Under the pieces are notes generated by a model. The model did no database searches. It was not told the DNA's origin and saw only the letters and a program-made list of their open reading frames with translations. The position numbers and the translations under genes are program-made. Positions 44,512 to 53,069 of a DNA stretch of 64,000 bases are shown here, piece by piece. Numbering within the stretch: the first letter of the stretch is position 1; each line of letters begins with the position of its first letter. Source of the stretch: Bradyrhizobium sp. G127. GTDB lineage: Bacteria; Pseudomonadota; Alphaproteobacteria; Rhizobiales; Xanthobacteraceae. The stretch spans positions 248,001-312,000 of the forward strand of contig NZ_JAKFGN010000001.1 of NCBI RefSeq assembly GCF_021502575.1, read 5' to 3'.

Positions 44512-44789
44512 CGCCGCAGTGTATCCCGTTGCTCATGTCCCGGTAGGGACGTGAAATTCCAAACACGTTTACGCCCGAGGGCGCACAGCGCTGTCGGGCG
44601 TTGGCCTCCGGCATCCGGTGCCGGGCGGCGGGTCGAAAAGAAGGTCTTTTCGAGAAGTGGGGCGGTTAAACCCCCGGCAGCCCGGAAAGTCAACAAAAGT
44701 CGGCAAAAACAGCGGTTATGAGGCGATTGTGAAGGACGGTTCCGGGCCTCCCTCTTGCCGAAACAGGTCGTTTCAGGCCATTCCGGGCC

Positions 44790-45854
44790 ATGAAGGTCAC
44801 TCGCCGCCGTGTTTTTGGTCTGCTCGCAGGTGCTGTCGCCGTCATTGGCCTGCCATCCGTCTGGATCTCCCGCATGAAAACCTATGCCGGCCCGAAGTCC
44901 GATCATTTCGACGGCACGACGTTTTTCGACCCTGACGGCGCGCCGCCGAAGAAGCTCTGGGAGGTGCTGCGCTGGCAGTTTGGAGGCGACCGGAAGCGGC
45001 AGGTGTGGCCCGAGCGCGCGCCGAGCCCTCACTCGGATGTGCCGCCGCCGCAGGTGAACGAAGGCAAGGTGCGGATGTCCTATGTCGGCCATGTGAGCTG
45101 GCTGATCCAGACCGCCGGGCTGAATATCCTGATCGATCCGGTGTGGTCAGAGCGCGCGTCGCCGGTGAGCTTCGCGGGGCCGAAGCGGGTCAACGATCCC
45201 GGCATTGCGTTCGAGAACCTGCCGCCGATCGACGTGGTGCTGGTCTCGCACGGCCATTACGATCATCTGGACATGCGTACCCTGTCGAAGCTCGCGGCAA
45301 AGTTCTCGCCGCGAGTCATCACGCCGCTCGGCAACGACGTCACGATCGCATCGAGCGATGCGTCCATCCGCGCCGAGGCGTTCGACTGGAACGATCGCGT
45401 CGAGATCGGCAATGGCGTTGCGGTGTCGCTGGTTGCCACAAGGCACTGGACCGCGCGCGGGCTGTTCGACCGTAACAAGGCGCTGTGGGCGAGCTTCGTG
45501 CTGGAGACGCCGGCCGGAAAAATCTACATCGTATGCGATTCCGGCTACGGCACCGGCACGCATTTTCGCCGCGTGCGCGAAGCGCATGGGCCGTTACGCG
45601 CGGCGATCCTGCCGATCGGCGCCTACGAGCCGCGCTGGTTCATGCGCGATCAGCACATGAATCCCGAGGACGCCGTGAAGGCGCTGGCCGATTGCGGGGC
45701 GGAGATGGCGCTGGCCCATCATCACGGCACGTTTCAATTGACCGACGAAGCGATCGACGCGCCGCTCAACGATCTGGCTGCGGCGCTTGATGCTGCCGGT
45801 GTCGCGCCGGAAAAATTCGTCGCGCTGAAGCCCGGTCAGGTGTGCGAGATTTGA
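44790..45854 (+). CDS. MBL-fold metallohydrolase (UlaG/NAPE-PLD-like), predicted exported
   Basis: 354 residues. The N-terminus TRRRVFGLLAGAVAVIGLPSVW looks like a twin-arginine or anchor signal, suggesting export or membrane attachment. The metal motif is VLVSHGHYDHLD, with further ligands in VATRHWTARGLF, YIVCDSGYGTGTHF and ALAHHHGTFQLTDE. The closest relatives are the lactonase-like UlaG and NAPE-PLD-like phosphodiesterases. The substrate is unknown. It stands alone; the element at 45882 follows its stop. Confidence 0.87.
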   Translation: MKVTRRRVFGLLAGAVAVIGLPSVWISRMKTYAGPKSDHFDGTTFFDPDGAPPKKLWEVLRWQFGGDRKRQVWPERAPSPHSDVPPPQVNEGKVRMSYVGHVSWLIQTAGLNILIDPVWSERASPVSFAGPKRVNDPGIAFENLPPIDVVLVSHGHYDHLDMRTLSKLAAKFSPRVITPLGNDVTIASSDASIRAEAFDWNDRVEIGNGVAVSLVATRHWTARGLFDRNKALWASFVLETPAGKIYIVCDSGYGTGTHFRRVREAHGPLRAAILPIGAYEPRWFMRDQHMNPEDAVKALADCGAEMALAHHHGTFQLTDEAIDAPLNDLAAALDAAGVAPEKFVALKPGQVCEI

Positions 45855-45881
45855 AGGCGGCGACGTAATACATTTGTCATC

Positions 45882-45994
45882 GCCGGGCATAGCCGTTCAA
45901 AGAACGGCGTCGCTTCCGCTCGCCTATGCCCGGCAATCCATCTATTAAAATAGAAATTTTTCAGATGGATGCCCGGGTCAAGCCCGGGCATGAC
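45882..45994. repeat. Composite palindromic repeat (P2 + P1, inverse of the sdh copy)
   Basis: P2 (45882-45935) carries GGGCATAGCCGTTC with GCCTATGCCCG, and P1 (45964-45994) GATGGATGCCCGGGTCAAGC with its complement. It is the 10356-10456 element in the opposite orientation: the reverse complement aligns with the same outer arms and the same CGCCGTTCTTNGAACGG core. It lies between the MBL gene and the SIMPL gene. Confidence 0.8.
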
Positions 45995-46033
45995 GATTGA
46001 GTGTGTTGAAACCGTTCGTGGTTGCGAGCTTAC

Positions 46034-46735
46034 TTACTGCGCTTTCGGCTTCAGCTCGTAGGACACGCTGACCGTCACCCGCAGCGTTTCCTCGCCTTGT
46101 GCCACCGGCGCGGACGCGGCCATGCCTGCCGCCATCTTGCGGTACGGGATCGGCCCCGGCGTGGCTTCTTCGGAAATGCTGATCGGTGCGCCGACCGTGA
46201 CATTCGCCGCCTGCGCGTAAATCTCCGCCTTGCGCCGGGCGTCGGCGATCGCCTCGGAGCGGGCCTCGTCCAGCAGCTTCGACGCTTTTGAGACCGCGAA
46301 GCTGATGCCGCTGATCTCGTTGGCGCCCGAGCCCACCAGAACGTCGATGGTGTCGGCGACCTTGGTGATGTCGCGGATGGTGACGGTGACGCGGTTGCTG
46401 GCGCGGTAGCCGACGATCTGGAACGGCGCATTGGCGTTGCGGCCCGGCGCGCTCTGCGGCGACAGCGACAGCCGCGAGGTCTGGAAATCCTTTTCCGCAA
46501 TGCCTGCGTTCTTCAGCGCCAGCAGCACGATGCCCATCGCCTTGTTGTTGGCTTCGGACGCTTCGCGGGCGGTTTTCGCTTCCGTGGTCACGCCGCTGTC
46601 GATCTGCGCGATATCCGGCGGCACCGAAATCGTCGCTTCGCCGTTTACCGAGATTGTCGGCGCCGCCGTCTGCCCGAACGCCGATGAGGCCGTGGCGGCG
46701 AGAGCGATGGCGGCGATGAGAGTGCGGAAGCGCAT
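46034..46735 (-). CDS. SIMPL domain (DUF541) exported protein
   Basis: 233 residues with a Sec signal peptide (TLIAAIALAATASSAFGQ). The SIMPL domain begins ISVNGEATISVPPDIAQIDSGVTTEAKTAREASEANNKAM and includes YRASNRVTVTIRDITKVADTIDVLV and a C-terminal VTVSVSYELKPK. Family members are periplasmic or outer-membrane proteins with a possible antioxidant-related or envelope role; the function is uncertain. It is 32 bases downstream of the GyrI-like gene on the same strand and may be cotranscribed. Confidence 0.9.
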   Translation of the reverse strand: MRFRTLIAAIALAATASSAFGQTAAPTISVNGEATISVPPDIAQIDSGVTTEAKTAREASEANNKAMGIVLLALKNAGIAEKDFQTSRLSLSPQSAPGRNANAPFQIVGYRASNRVTVTIRDITKVADTIDVLVGSGANEISGISFAVSKASKLLDEARSEAIADARRKAEIYAQAANVTVGAPISISEEATPGPIPYRKMAAGMAASAPVAQGEETLRVTVSVSYELKPKAQ

Positions 46736-46767
46736 TGGGAAAACTCCGGATTTACTTGAGCGGCAAT

Positions 46768-47583
46768 CTACTTGAGCGGAACGAACACATTGATGACGAG
46801 CTTGTCTTCGGTCGTCGTCAGCGGATCGGTAATGTATTCTTCAATGAAGGTGTCCTTCGCTTCCAGTTTCTTGTCGTCGAGATGATTGGTGATCGCCTCG
46901 TAGGTGTTGTCCATGTTGTCGTAGGAGCCGCGATGGACGAATTTCAGCGTCGCGCCTTCCGGTGATGTGCCGATGCTCATGCCCTTGGCCAGATTTTTCG
47001 GCTCCTGATCGACCGGAATCTCGGCCTGATAGGTGAAGCCGGCGTCATCGGTCGAGGTGTAGACGATCAGCGACGGACCGGCGGGCTTGATGCCTTGCTT
47101 GGCGACGAAATCAGATAGCGTCTTCAACGAAGCCACCAGCGTCTCGAATGCGGAATCCCAGTTCGCCGAGCCTTTCAGGATCACGACCTTCTTCGCGGTC
47201 AGGGTCTGCTCCTCGCCGAACGGGTCGGCGGTTTGCACGTTCGGAGCGGCTGGCGCGGCGGCCGGTGCTTCGGCGGCCGGTGGAGTGGCCGGCGTTGCAG
47301 GCGGCGTCGCCGGTGTTTGCGCGGCAGCTGGGGGCGCGGACGTCTCGCCGGCGGGTGCGGCGGGAGCCACAGGAGATGCTGTCGGCGCCGGCGGAGCCGG
47401 TGTTGCGTCGGTCGAAGGGCTCAGGGCCGGAGAGGGTGCCGCGGTGGAAGCTGGCGGCGGCGCGGTTGCGGTGGTCGGACCGGGCTGAGGCGCGACGGGT
47501 CCTTTGGAGGACATGTTCGTCCAGACCGCAGCCACGACGACCAGCGCCAGGGCGACCAGGACGGCAACACGGGTATTACTCAT
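46768..47583 (-). CDS. Membrane-anchored GyrI-like (effector-binding) domain protein
   Basis: 271 residues. An N-terminal signal anchor (VAVLVALALVVVAAVWT) leads to about 90 residues rich in proline, alanine and threonine, then a GyrI-like/AraC effector-binding domain (VILKGSANWDSAFETLVASLKTLSDF, GPSLIVYTSTDDAGFTYQAEIPV, LKFVHRGSYDNMDNTYEAITNHL, IEEYITDPLTTTEDKLVINVFVPL). Such domains bind small ligands, here presumably in the periplasm, which is unusual for the fold. No DNA-binding domain is present. It may be cotranscribed with the SIMPL gene. Confidence 0.82.
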   Translation of the reverse strand: MSNTRVAVLVALALVVVAAVWTNMSSKGPVAPQPGPTTATAPPPASTAAPSPALSPSTDATPAPPAPTASPVAPAAPAGETSAPPAAAQTPATPPATPATPPAAEAPAAAPAAPNVQTADPFGEEQTLTAKKVVILKGSANWDSAFETLVASLKTLSDFVAKQGIKPAGPSLIVYTSTDDAGFTYQAEIPVDQEPKNLAKGMSIGTSPEGATLKFVHRGSYDNMDNTYEAITNHLDDKKLEAKDTFIEEYITDPLTTTEDKLVINVFVPLK

Positions 47584-47738
47584 TCGATGGTCTCCGAAGG
47601 CGTCAGCGGGTCAATTTGTCCGGCGGCGAAGCAGAAGCAGATTATCACGAACCGCGGCGGGCTGGCATGCGTTCCAAACCGGGCAATCGCGAGGCACTCT
47701 GGTCAAGGCGCAAAGTATTCGCCATATAAGCCGTTAAC

Positions 47739-48626
47739 ATGAGTACGCTGGCCAACCATAGCTTCGCCAAGATGAACGGTATCGGCAACGAGATCGTCGT
47801 TGTCGATCTTCGCGATTCGGCGGCGGTCGTCACGCCCGATGAAGCGCGCGCCATCGCGTCGCCCGCCGGCGTGCCCTACGATCAATTGATGGTGTTGCAG
47901 CCGCCGCGCGTGCAAGGCACTGCCGCCTTCATCCGGATTTTCAACAATGACGGCTCGGAAGCCGCGGCCTGCGGCAACGGCATGCGGTGCGTGGCGCGGC
48001 AGGTGTTCGAGGAAACCGGCAAGACCGCGCTGACCTTCGAAACCCGGGCCGGGCTGCTGAACTGCTGGCAGGGACCGTCGCCCGATCTTTATACCGTCGA
48101 CATGGGCGTGCCGAAGTTCGGCTGGAAGGATATCCCGCTCGCCGAGGAGTTTCGCGACACGCGCTATATCGAATTGCAGGTCGGGCCGATCGACGCGCCG
48201 GTGCTGCATTCGCCTTCGGTGGTCAGCATGGGCAACCCGCACGCCATCTTCTGGGTCGACGACATTGAGGCCTACGATCTCGAACGCTTCGGCCCGTTGC
48301 TGGAAAACCATCCGATCTTCCCCGACCGCGCCAACATCACGCTCGCCCATATCGTGGACCGCGAGCATATCGTCATGCGCACCTGGGAGCGCGGCGCGGG
48401 GCTGACCAAGGCCTGTGGTTCGGCGGCTTGTGCCACCGCAGTGGCAGCGGCCCGGCTGAAGCGGACCGAGCGCACGGTGCATATGAAGCTGCCCGGCGGC
48501 GAACTGACCATCGAATGGCGCACACAGGACGATCACGTGCTGATGACTGGCCCAGCGGCCTTCGAGTTCGAGGGCCATTTCGATCCGGCGCTGTTCGCGA
48601 GTGTGGCGGCTGACAGGTCCGTATAA
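47739..48626 (+). CDS. dapF: Diaminopimelate epimerase
   Basis: 295 residues. [17 protein letters not shown] at the start, the active-site cysteine C78 in [13 protein letters not shown], and the second one in [18 protein letters not shown] are the catalytic pair. It converts LL- to meso-diaminopimelate for lysine and cell wall. The family usually ends soon after the [10 protein letters not shown] segment; here a tail [15 protein letters not shown] follows, and its last codons are the 5' arm of a large hairpin (48594-48676) whose arm ends at the stop codon. Confidence 0.97.
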   Translation: MSTLANHSFAKMNGIGNEIVVVDLRDSAAVVTPDEARAIASPAGVPYDQLMVLQPPRVQGTAAFIRIFNNDGSEAAACGNGMRCVARQVFEETGKTALTFETRAGLLNCWQGPSPDLYTVDMGVPKFGWKDIPLAEEFRDTRYIELQVGPIDAPVLHSPSVVSMGNPHAIFWVDDIEAYDLERFGPLLENHPIFPDRANITLAHIVDREHIVMRTWERGAGLTKACGSAACATAVAAARLKRTERTVHMKLPGGELTIEWRTQDDHVLMTGPAAFEFEGHFDPALFASVAADRSV

Positions 48627-48761
48627 TGCCTCCAGCGCTCGCGTATACGGACCTGTCAGCCGAAGCCACACTCGAAACAATAATTTCGAATGTCCTTATG
48701 AATCCAACGTTCGCACCGAAGGTGCTGCAAGATGAGGCGAACGTCGGATTCAAGGACATTC
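48594..48761 (+). repeat. Twin bulged hairpins A1 and A2 after dapF
   Basis: A1: 5' arm 48594-48624 covers the last dapF codons up to its stop; 3' arm 48645-48676; lower stem GAGTGTGG, a 3-base bulge in the 3' arm, upper stem CGGCTGACAGGTCCGTAT, 20-base loop. A2: 5' arm 48688-48714, 3' arm 48737-48761; lower stem GAATGTCCTT, a 2-base bulge in the 5' arm, upper stem GAATCCAACGTTCGC with one mismatch, 22-base loop. The hairpins are 11 bases apart and A2 ends 12 bases before mtaB. There is no T run, so an ordinary terminator is unlikely. Confidence 0.85.
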
Positions 48762-48773
48762 AGGTCGCCTGAT

Positions 48774-50036
48774 ATGACAGTCGAGGTCGTCACCTTTGGC
48801 TGCCGGCTGAATACCTTCGAGTCGGAAGTGATCCGGCGCGAGGCGGAAGGCGCCGGGCTGCACAACACCATCGTCGTCAACACCTGCGCTGTCACCAACG
48901 AGGCGGTCGCGCAGGCGCGGCAGACCATCCGCAAGCTGCGTCGCGACAAGCCCGGCGCGCGCATCGTGGTCACCGGCTGCGCGGCGCAGACCCAGACGGT
49001 GATGTTCGCTGAGATGACCGAAGTCGATCGCGTGCTCGGCAACGATGACAAGATGCGCGGCGGTGCGTGGCGCGATACGCGGGCGGCGTTCGAGACGGCC
49101 TTCGATGTGCCGCACGAAAAGCTCGCGGTCTCCGACATCATGGCCGTCACCGAGATGGCTCCGCATCTGGCCGCGGGTTTCCAGAGCGGCATGCCGCGCG
49201 TTTTCGTGCAGGTCCAGAACGGCTGCGATCATCGCTGCACCTTCTGCATCATCCCCTACGGACGCGGCAACTCGCGTTCGGTGGCGATGGGCGCGGTGGT
49301 CGACCAGGTGCGCGCGCTGACCGAGGCGGGACACGCCGAGATCGTGCTGACCGGCGTCGATCTCACCAGTTATGGCGCGGACCTGCCGGGGGCCCCGAAG
49401 CTCGGAACGCTGACGAAACAGATCCTCAAGCATGTGCCTGAGCTGAGACGGCTGCGGATTTCGTCGATCGATTCCATCGAGGCCGATCGCGATCTGCTCG
49501 ATGTCATTGCGACCGACGAGCGGCTGATGCCGCATCTCCACCTGTCATTGCAGGCCGGCGACGATCTGGTTCTCAAGCGCATGAAGCGGCGGCATACGCG
49601 CGCCGATGCCATCGACTTTTGCCGCCAGATACGGCGCTTGCGGCCGGACATGGCCTTCGGCGCCGACATCATCGCGGGCTTTCCGACTGAAACCGAGGAG
49701 ATGTTCACGCGCTCGCAGGATCTGGTTGACGAATGCGGCCTGACATTTCTGCATGTGTTTCCCTACTCGAAGCGTCCCGGCACGCCGGCCGCGCGGATGC
49801 CGCAGATCGATGGCCGTGTCATCAGGGAGAGGGCCAAACGTTTGCGCGCGTCGGGCGAAGCCGCGTTGCGCCGCCGGCTTGCGTCCGAGATCGGCGCGAC
49901 GCGCCATGTGCTGATCGAAAGTGCGACGCAGGGGCGCACGGAGCATTTTGTGCCCGTCGCGATCGCGGGTGAGGCCCAAGGCGCCGTGCGTGCGCTGAAG
50001 ATCGCCGGCCACGATGGTGAGCGATTGCTCACATAG
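48774..50036 (+). CDS. mtaB: tRNA threonylcarbamoyladenosine methylthiotransferase
   Basis: 420 residues of a MiaB/MtaB-type radical SAM enzyme. The second cluster's cysteines are C10 (VVTFGCRLN), C38 and C69 (VTGCAAQ); the radical SAM motif is C151, C155, C158 (NGCDHRCTFCIIPYGRG). The N-terminal TFGCRLNTFESE and IPYGRGNSRS identify the MtaB subgroup, which methylthiolates t6A37 of tRNA. The TRAM region is at the end. The start ATG 48774 is set by the N-terminal motif; it follows the A2 hairpin. Confidence 0.93.
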   Translation: MTVEVVTFGCRLNTFESEVIRREAEGAGLHNTIVVNTCAVTNEAVAQARQTIRKLRRDKPGARIVVTGCAAQTQTVMFAEMTEVDRVLGNDDKMRGGAWRDTRAAFETAFDVPHEKLAVSDIMAVTEMAPHLAAGFQSGMPRVFVQVQNGCDHRCTFCIIPYGRGNSRSVAMGAVVDQVRALTEAGHAEIVLTGVDLTSYGADLPGAPKLGTLTKQILKHVPELRRLRISSIDSIEADRDLLDVIATDERLMPHLHLSLQAGDDLVLKRMKRRHTRADAIDFCRQIRRLRPDMAFGADIIAGFPTETEEMFTRSQDLVDECGLTFLHVFPYSKRPGTPAARMPQIDGRVIRERAKRLRASGEAALRRRLASEIGATRHVLIESATQGRTEHFVPVAIAGEAQGAVRALKIAGHDGERLLT

Positions 50037-50199
50037 AGACGATCTGCGTCGGCGCGGCGTTGTTATCTTCAATTTGCAGCGCAATTGATGTAATGAAGTT
50101 ACCATGCATCAAGGCTGCGTTCGCAAAACCGCAAGACGCCTTTCAGGCTGGCGCCCTTCGTGGTCTTTGCAAAATATCTGACGCCCGAGGAGAGAATCC

Positions 50200-51180
50200 A
50201 TGTCGCTCGATTCCGATGTGATCGTTGACCGCCGCCGTATTCGTCGCAAGCTGACGTTCTGGCGCGTGGTCGCGGCGCTGGGTGCTATCGCCGCGGTGGT
50301 CGCCGTCGCGGTCGTGGTGTCGCCGTCAGGCCGCGGTGCGATTTCGGGATCGAATGCGATCGCGCGGGTCAAGATCGACGGACTCATCCGCAGTGACCAG
50401 ACCCGGGTCGAGGCGCTGGAGCGTCTGGAGAAGTCATCGGCCGCCGCCGTGATTGTGCACATCAATTCGCCGGGCGGCACCACCGCCGGCTCCGAACAGC
50501 TTTACGACGCGCTGATGCGCCTGAAAGCGAAGAAGCCGCTGGTCGTGGTGGTGGAAGGCCTCGCGGCATCGGGCGGATATATCGCGGCGCTGGCGTCGGA
50601 CCAGATCATCGCCCAGCAGACCTCACTGGTCGGATCGATCGGCGTCCTGTTTCAGATTCCGAATGTGTCGGATCTGCTCAAGACCGTCGGCGTCAAGGTC
50701 GAGGAAGTGAAGTCGTCGCCGTTGAAGGCTGCACCCAACGGCTACGAGCCGACAAGTCCGGAGGCGCGGGCGGCGCTGGATTCATTGGTGAAGGATTCCT
50801 ACGCCTGGTTTCGCGGTCTGGTGAAAGAGCGCCGCAACATGGATGACGCAACGTTGCAGACCGTGGCTGACGGCCGCGTGTTCACCGGCCGTCAGGCCGT
50901 GGGTCTCAAGCTGATCGATCAGCTTGGCGATGAGAAAACCGCCGTCGCGTGGCTGGTTGCGCAAAAGAAGGTCGGTTCGGATGTGCCGGTGAAAGATTTC
51001 AAACTCTCTCCGCGCTTCGGCGACATGACTTTTCTGCGGGTGACCGCGTCCATGGCGCTGGATGCCATCGGGCTGGGGGCGATCTCACGTCAACTTGAAC
51101 AGGCCGGCGTCGTGCAGGCGGTCGATCGCTTCGGCCTCGATGGCATGCTTGCGCTGTGGCAGCCGTCGCCCGCCAATTGA
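50200..51180 (+). CDS. sppA: Signal peptide peptidase SppA (short form)
   Basis: 326 residues. The membrane anchor VVAALGAIAAVVAVAVVV is near the N-terminus. The catalytic serine S124 is in VEGLAASGGYIAALA and the lysine K176 in VKSSPLKAAPN, and the substrate region VIVHINSPGGTTAGSEQLYDAL is conserved. The protein degrades cleaved signal peptides in the inner membrane. It is the 36K-type single-repeat form. It is upstream of ihfB and lapA in a common gammaproteobacterial and alphaproteobacterial order, with intergenic gaps large enough for separate promoters. Confidence 0.94.
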   Translation: MSLDSDVIVDRRRIRRKLTFWRVVAALGAIAAVVAVAVVVSPSGRGAISGSNAIARVKIDGLIRSDQTRVEALERLEKSSAAAVIVHINSPGGTTAGSEQLYDALMRLKAKKPLVVVVEGLAASGGYIAALASDQIIAQQTSLVGSIGVLFQIPNVSDLLKTVGVKVEEVKSSPLKAAPNGYEPTSPEARAALDSLVKDSYAWFRGLVKERRNMDDATLQTVADGRVFTGRQAVGLKLIDQLGDEKTAVAWLVAQKKVGSDVPVKDFKLSPRFGDMTFLRVTASMALDAIGLGAISRQLEQAGVVQAVDRFGLDGMLALWQPSPAN

Positions 51181-51360
51181 TCCGGATCAGTCGTCATGAA
51201 TCCGGCTTCAGCCGATCTTCACTGCGTTGCGGTCGGGGCCGCAACAACGAAACGCGACATTTGTCACGTGATTTAGCCGCGCTTCATTTCGAATTAGCGA
51301 CTTGACAGTCCACGGCTTTTTCACGGAAATGTCTATCCGCACGCACGGGTCCAACATTCA

Positions 51361-51669
51361 ATGATCAAATCCGAACTCGTTCAACGCATCGCCGAGCATA
51401 ACCCGCATCTGTATCAGCGGGATGTCGAGAACATCGTGAATGCCATCCTCGATGAAATCGTCGCCGCCCTGGCGCGTGGCGATCGGGTCGAGCTGCGCGG
51501 TTTTGGAGCCTTTTCGGTCAAGCATCGCCCCGCCCGCGCCGGGCGCAATCCACGCACCGGCGAGCATGTGCCGGTCGAGCAAAAGAGCGTGCCGTTCTTC
51601 AAGACCGGCAAGGAAATGCGTGAACGCCTCAACCGCGACGAAGCGTCTGATCCGGCTCCGGCGACCTGA
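51361..51669 (+). CDS. ihfB: Integration host factor subunit beta
   Basis: 102 residues: [63 protein letters not shown] and [15 protein letters not shown] are IhfB signatures, with the DNA-bending proline arm in GRNPRTG. It bends DNA together with IhfA (elsewhere). The region 51181-51360 upstream has TTGACA at 51302, a possible -35, but no convincing -10. A C-terminal [10 protein letters not shown] tail follows. Confidence 0.96.
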   Translation: MIKSELVQRIAEHNPHLYQRDVENIVNAILDEIVAALARGDRVELRGFGAFSVKHRPARAGRNPRTGEHVPVEQKSVPFFKTGKEMRERLNRDEASDPAPAT

Positions 51670-51746
51670 TCCGGCAGACTGCAGAATAATTCCGAGGTGC
51701 GGCCGCGCAGCTTCGCGGGTCGGATAGCCGGTTGCGAGGACGCACG

Positions 51747-52145
51747 ATGCTCCGCAAGATTTTCAACGCTCTGGTGATCCTGCCGCTCGCGATTCTGTTT
51801 GTCGTGTTCGCCGTCGCCAACCGCCATGTCGTCACGCTGTCGTTCGATCCTTTCAACTCCAGCGATCCCGGGCTCGGCGTCACGCTGCCGCTGTTCGTCG
51901 TCATCATCGCGGTCGCGATCTTCGGCGTGATGGCGGGGGGTATCGCCACATGGTTTGGCCAGCGCCATTGGCGGCGGGCCGCCCGGCAGAACGAGGCCGA
52001 GGCCCGCCACGTCCGCGCCGAACTGGCTGATTTGCGCGAGCGCGCGCTGGCGGCGTCGCGGAGCGGGGAAAATCAGGTTCCCGTGGCCGGCTCCGGTCCC
52101 GGTCTGGGCGCGCCTTATCCAGTACCCACTTTCCGAAGTTCGTGA
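51747..52145 (+). CDS. lapA: LapA (DUF1049) family inner-membrane protein
   Basis: 132 residues with two transmembrane helices (NALVILPLAILFVVFAVANR and LPLFVVIIAVAIFGVMAGGIATWF), followed by a coiled coil (RRAARQNEAEARHVRAELADLRERAL). LapA-type proteins help regulate lipopolysaccharide assembly. The normal core ends about residue 115; the last codons, PYPVPTFRSS, are encoded by the 5' arm of the B1 hairpin and the stop is the arm's end. Neighbours are ihfB (78 bases upstream) and trpF. Confidence 0.88.
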   Translation: MLRKIFNALVILPLAILFVVFAVANRHVVTLSFDPFNSSDPGLGVTLPLFVVIIAVAIFGVMAGGIATWFGQRHWRRAARQNEAEARHVRAELADLRERALAASRSGENQVPVAGSGPGLGAPYPVPTFRSS

Positions 52146-52284
52146 TCCACCTCGGCAGCGCCTTTCACGAACTTCGGAAAGTCGTGGGTACTGGCAAGTT
52201 TATGATTCCAGTACCGCTTTCTATTGGAAGTTCCTGAACGGGCCTTGCAGCTTGCGCCGCAGGAACTTCCAATAGGCGGTACTG
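52119..52284 (+). repeat. Twin bulged hairpins B1 and B2 after lapA
   Basis: B1: 5' arm 52119-52145 ends on the lapA stop; 3' arm 52165-52194; lower stem CCAGTACCCAC, a 3-base bulge in the 3' arm, upper stem TTTCCGAAGTTCGTGA, 19-base loop. B2: 5' arm 52209-52236, 3' arm 52260-52284; lower stem CAGTACCGC, a 3-base bulge in the 5' arm, upper stem CTATTGGAAGTTCCTG, 23-base loop. Spacing between them is 14 bases. The architecture matches the twin hairpins after dapF. Confidence 0.85.
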
Positions 52285-52388
52285 CCCATCGGGCGAGACA
52301 AGCACGGCGCGGCGTTGTAGAACCCGCCCCTGTTCCAATGCCCATTTCCGGCCACTTGCCTGTGGCCTAACCGTGCGCCTTAAAGACC

Positions 52389-53069
52389 ATGTCATTTGCG
52401 GTCAAAATCTGCGGACTGTCCACGCGCGAGACCCTTGAGGTCGCGCTGGATGCTGGCGCGGATATGGTGGGCTTCGTGTTCTTCGAGGCGTCGCCCCGCC
52501 ATATCGGTCTGGGCGCCGCGCGCGACCTTGGCCGCCAGGTGAAGGGCCGCGCTCTCAAGGTGGCGCTGACGGTGGACGCCGATGACGCTGCGCTGGAGAA
52601 TTGCATCGAGGCCCTGCAGCCCGGACTGTTGCAGCTCCACGGCAGCGAGAGCGTGGCGCGGGTGCGTGACATCAAACATAAATTCGGCCTGCCGGTGATG
52701 AAGGTGCTGTCCGTCGCGACGGCTGCGGATCTCGCGAGCCTTCCCGGTTATGCTGCGGTGGCCGACCGCATCCTGTTCGATGCGCGTGCGCCGAAGGATG
52801 CGACGCGCCCCGGCGGTCTCGGTGTGCCGTTCGACTGGCATCTGCTGGAGAACATCAGGTTGACGATTCCGTTCATGGTCGGCGGCGGGCTCAATGTCGG
52901 CAATGTCGCCGAAGCCGTCCGCGTCACCCATGCCAATGGCGTCGACGTGTCGTCGGGGGTGGAAAGCGCGCCCGGCGTGAAAGATCCCGACATGATCCGT
53001 GCCTTCATTCGCGCCGCGCGCGACGCGGAGCGCGCGACAACTTCATCGAAGATTGCGAGCAGCGTATGA
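52389..53069 (+). CDS. trpF: Phosphoribosylanthranilate isomerase
   Basis: 226 residues of a TIM barrel: [35 protein letters not shown] begins with the catalytic cysteine; [19 protein letters not shown] and [17 protein letters not shown] with [18 protein letters not shown] are conserved phosphate-binding motifs. It isomerises PRA to CDRP in tryptophan synthesis. It is the first gene of trpF-trpB-trpA; trpB overlaps its stop by 4 bases (ATGA). Confidence 0.97.
   Translation: MSFAVKICGLSTRETLEVALDAGADMVGFVFFEASPRHIGLGAARDLGRQVKGRALKVALTVDADDAALENCIEALQPGLLQLHGSESVARVRDIKHKFGLPVMKVLSVATAADLASLPGYAAVADRILFDARAPKDATRPGGLGVPFDWHLLENIRLTIPFMVGGGLNVGNVAEAVRVTHANGVDVSSGVESAPGVKDPDMIRAFIRAARDAERATTSSKIASSV

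Noticed and set aside
51302-51330. TTGACA as an ihfB promoter
   Set aside because: A -35-like box is present but no acceptable -10 lies at 16-18 bases.
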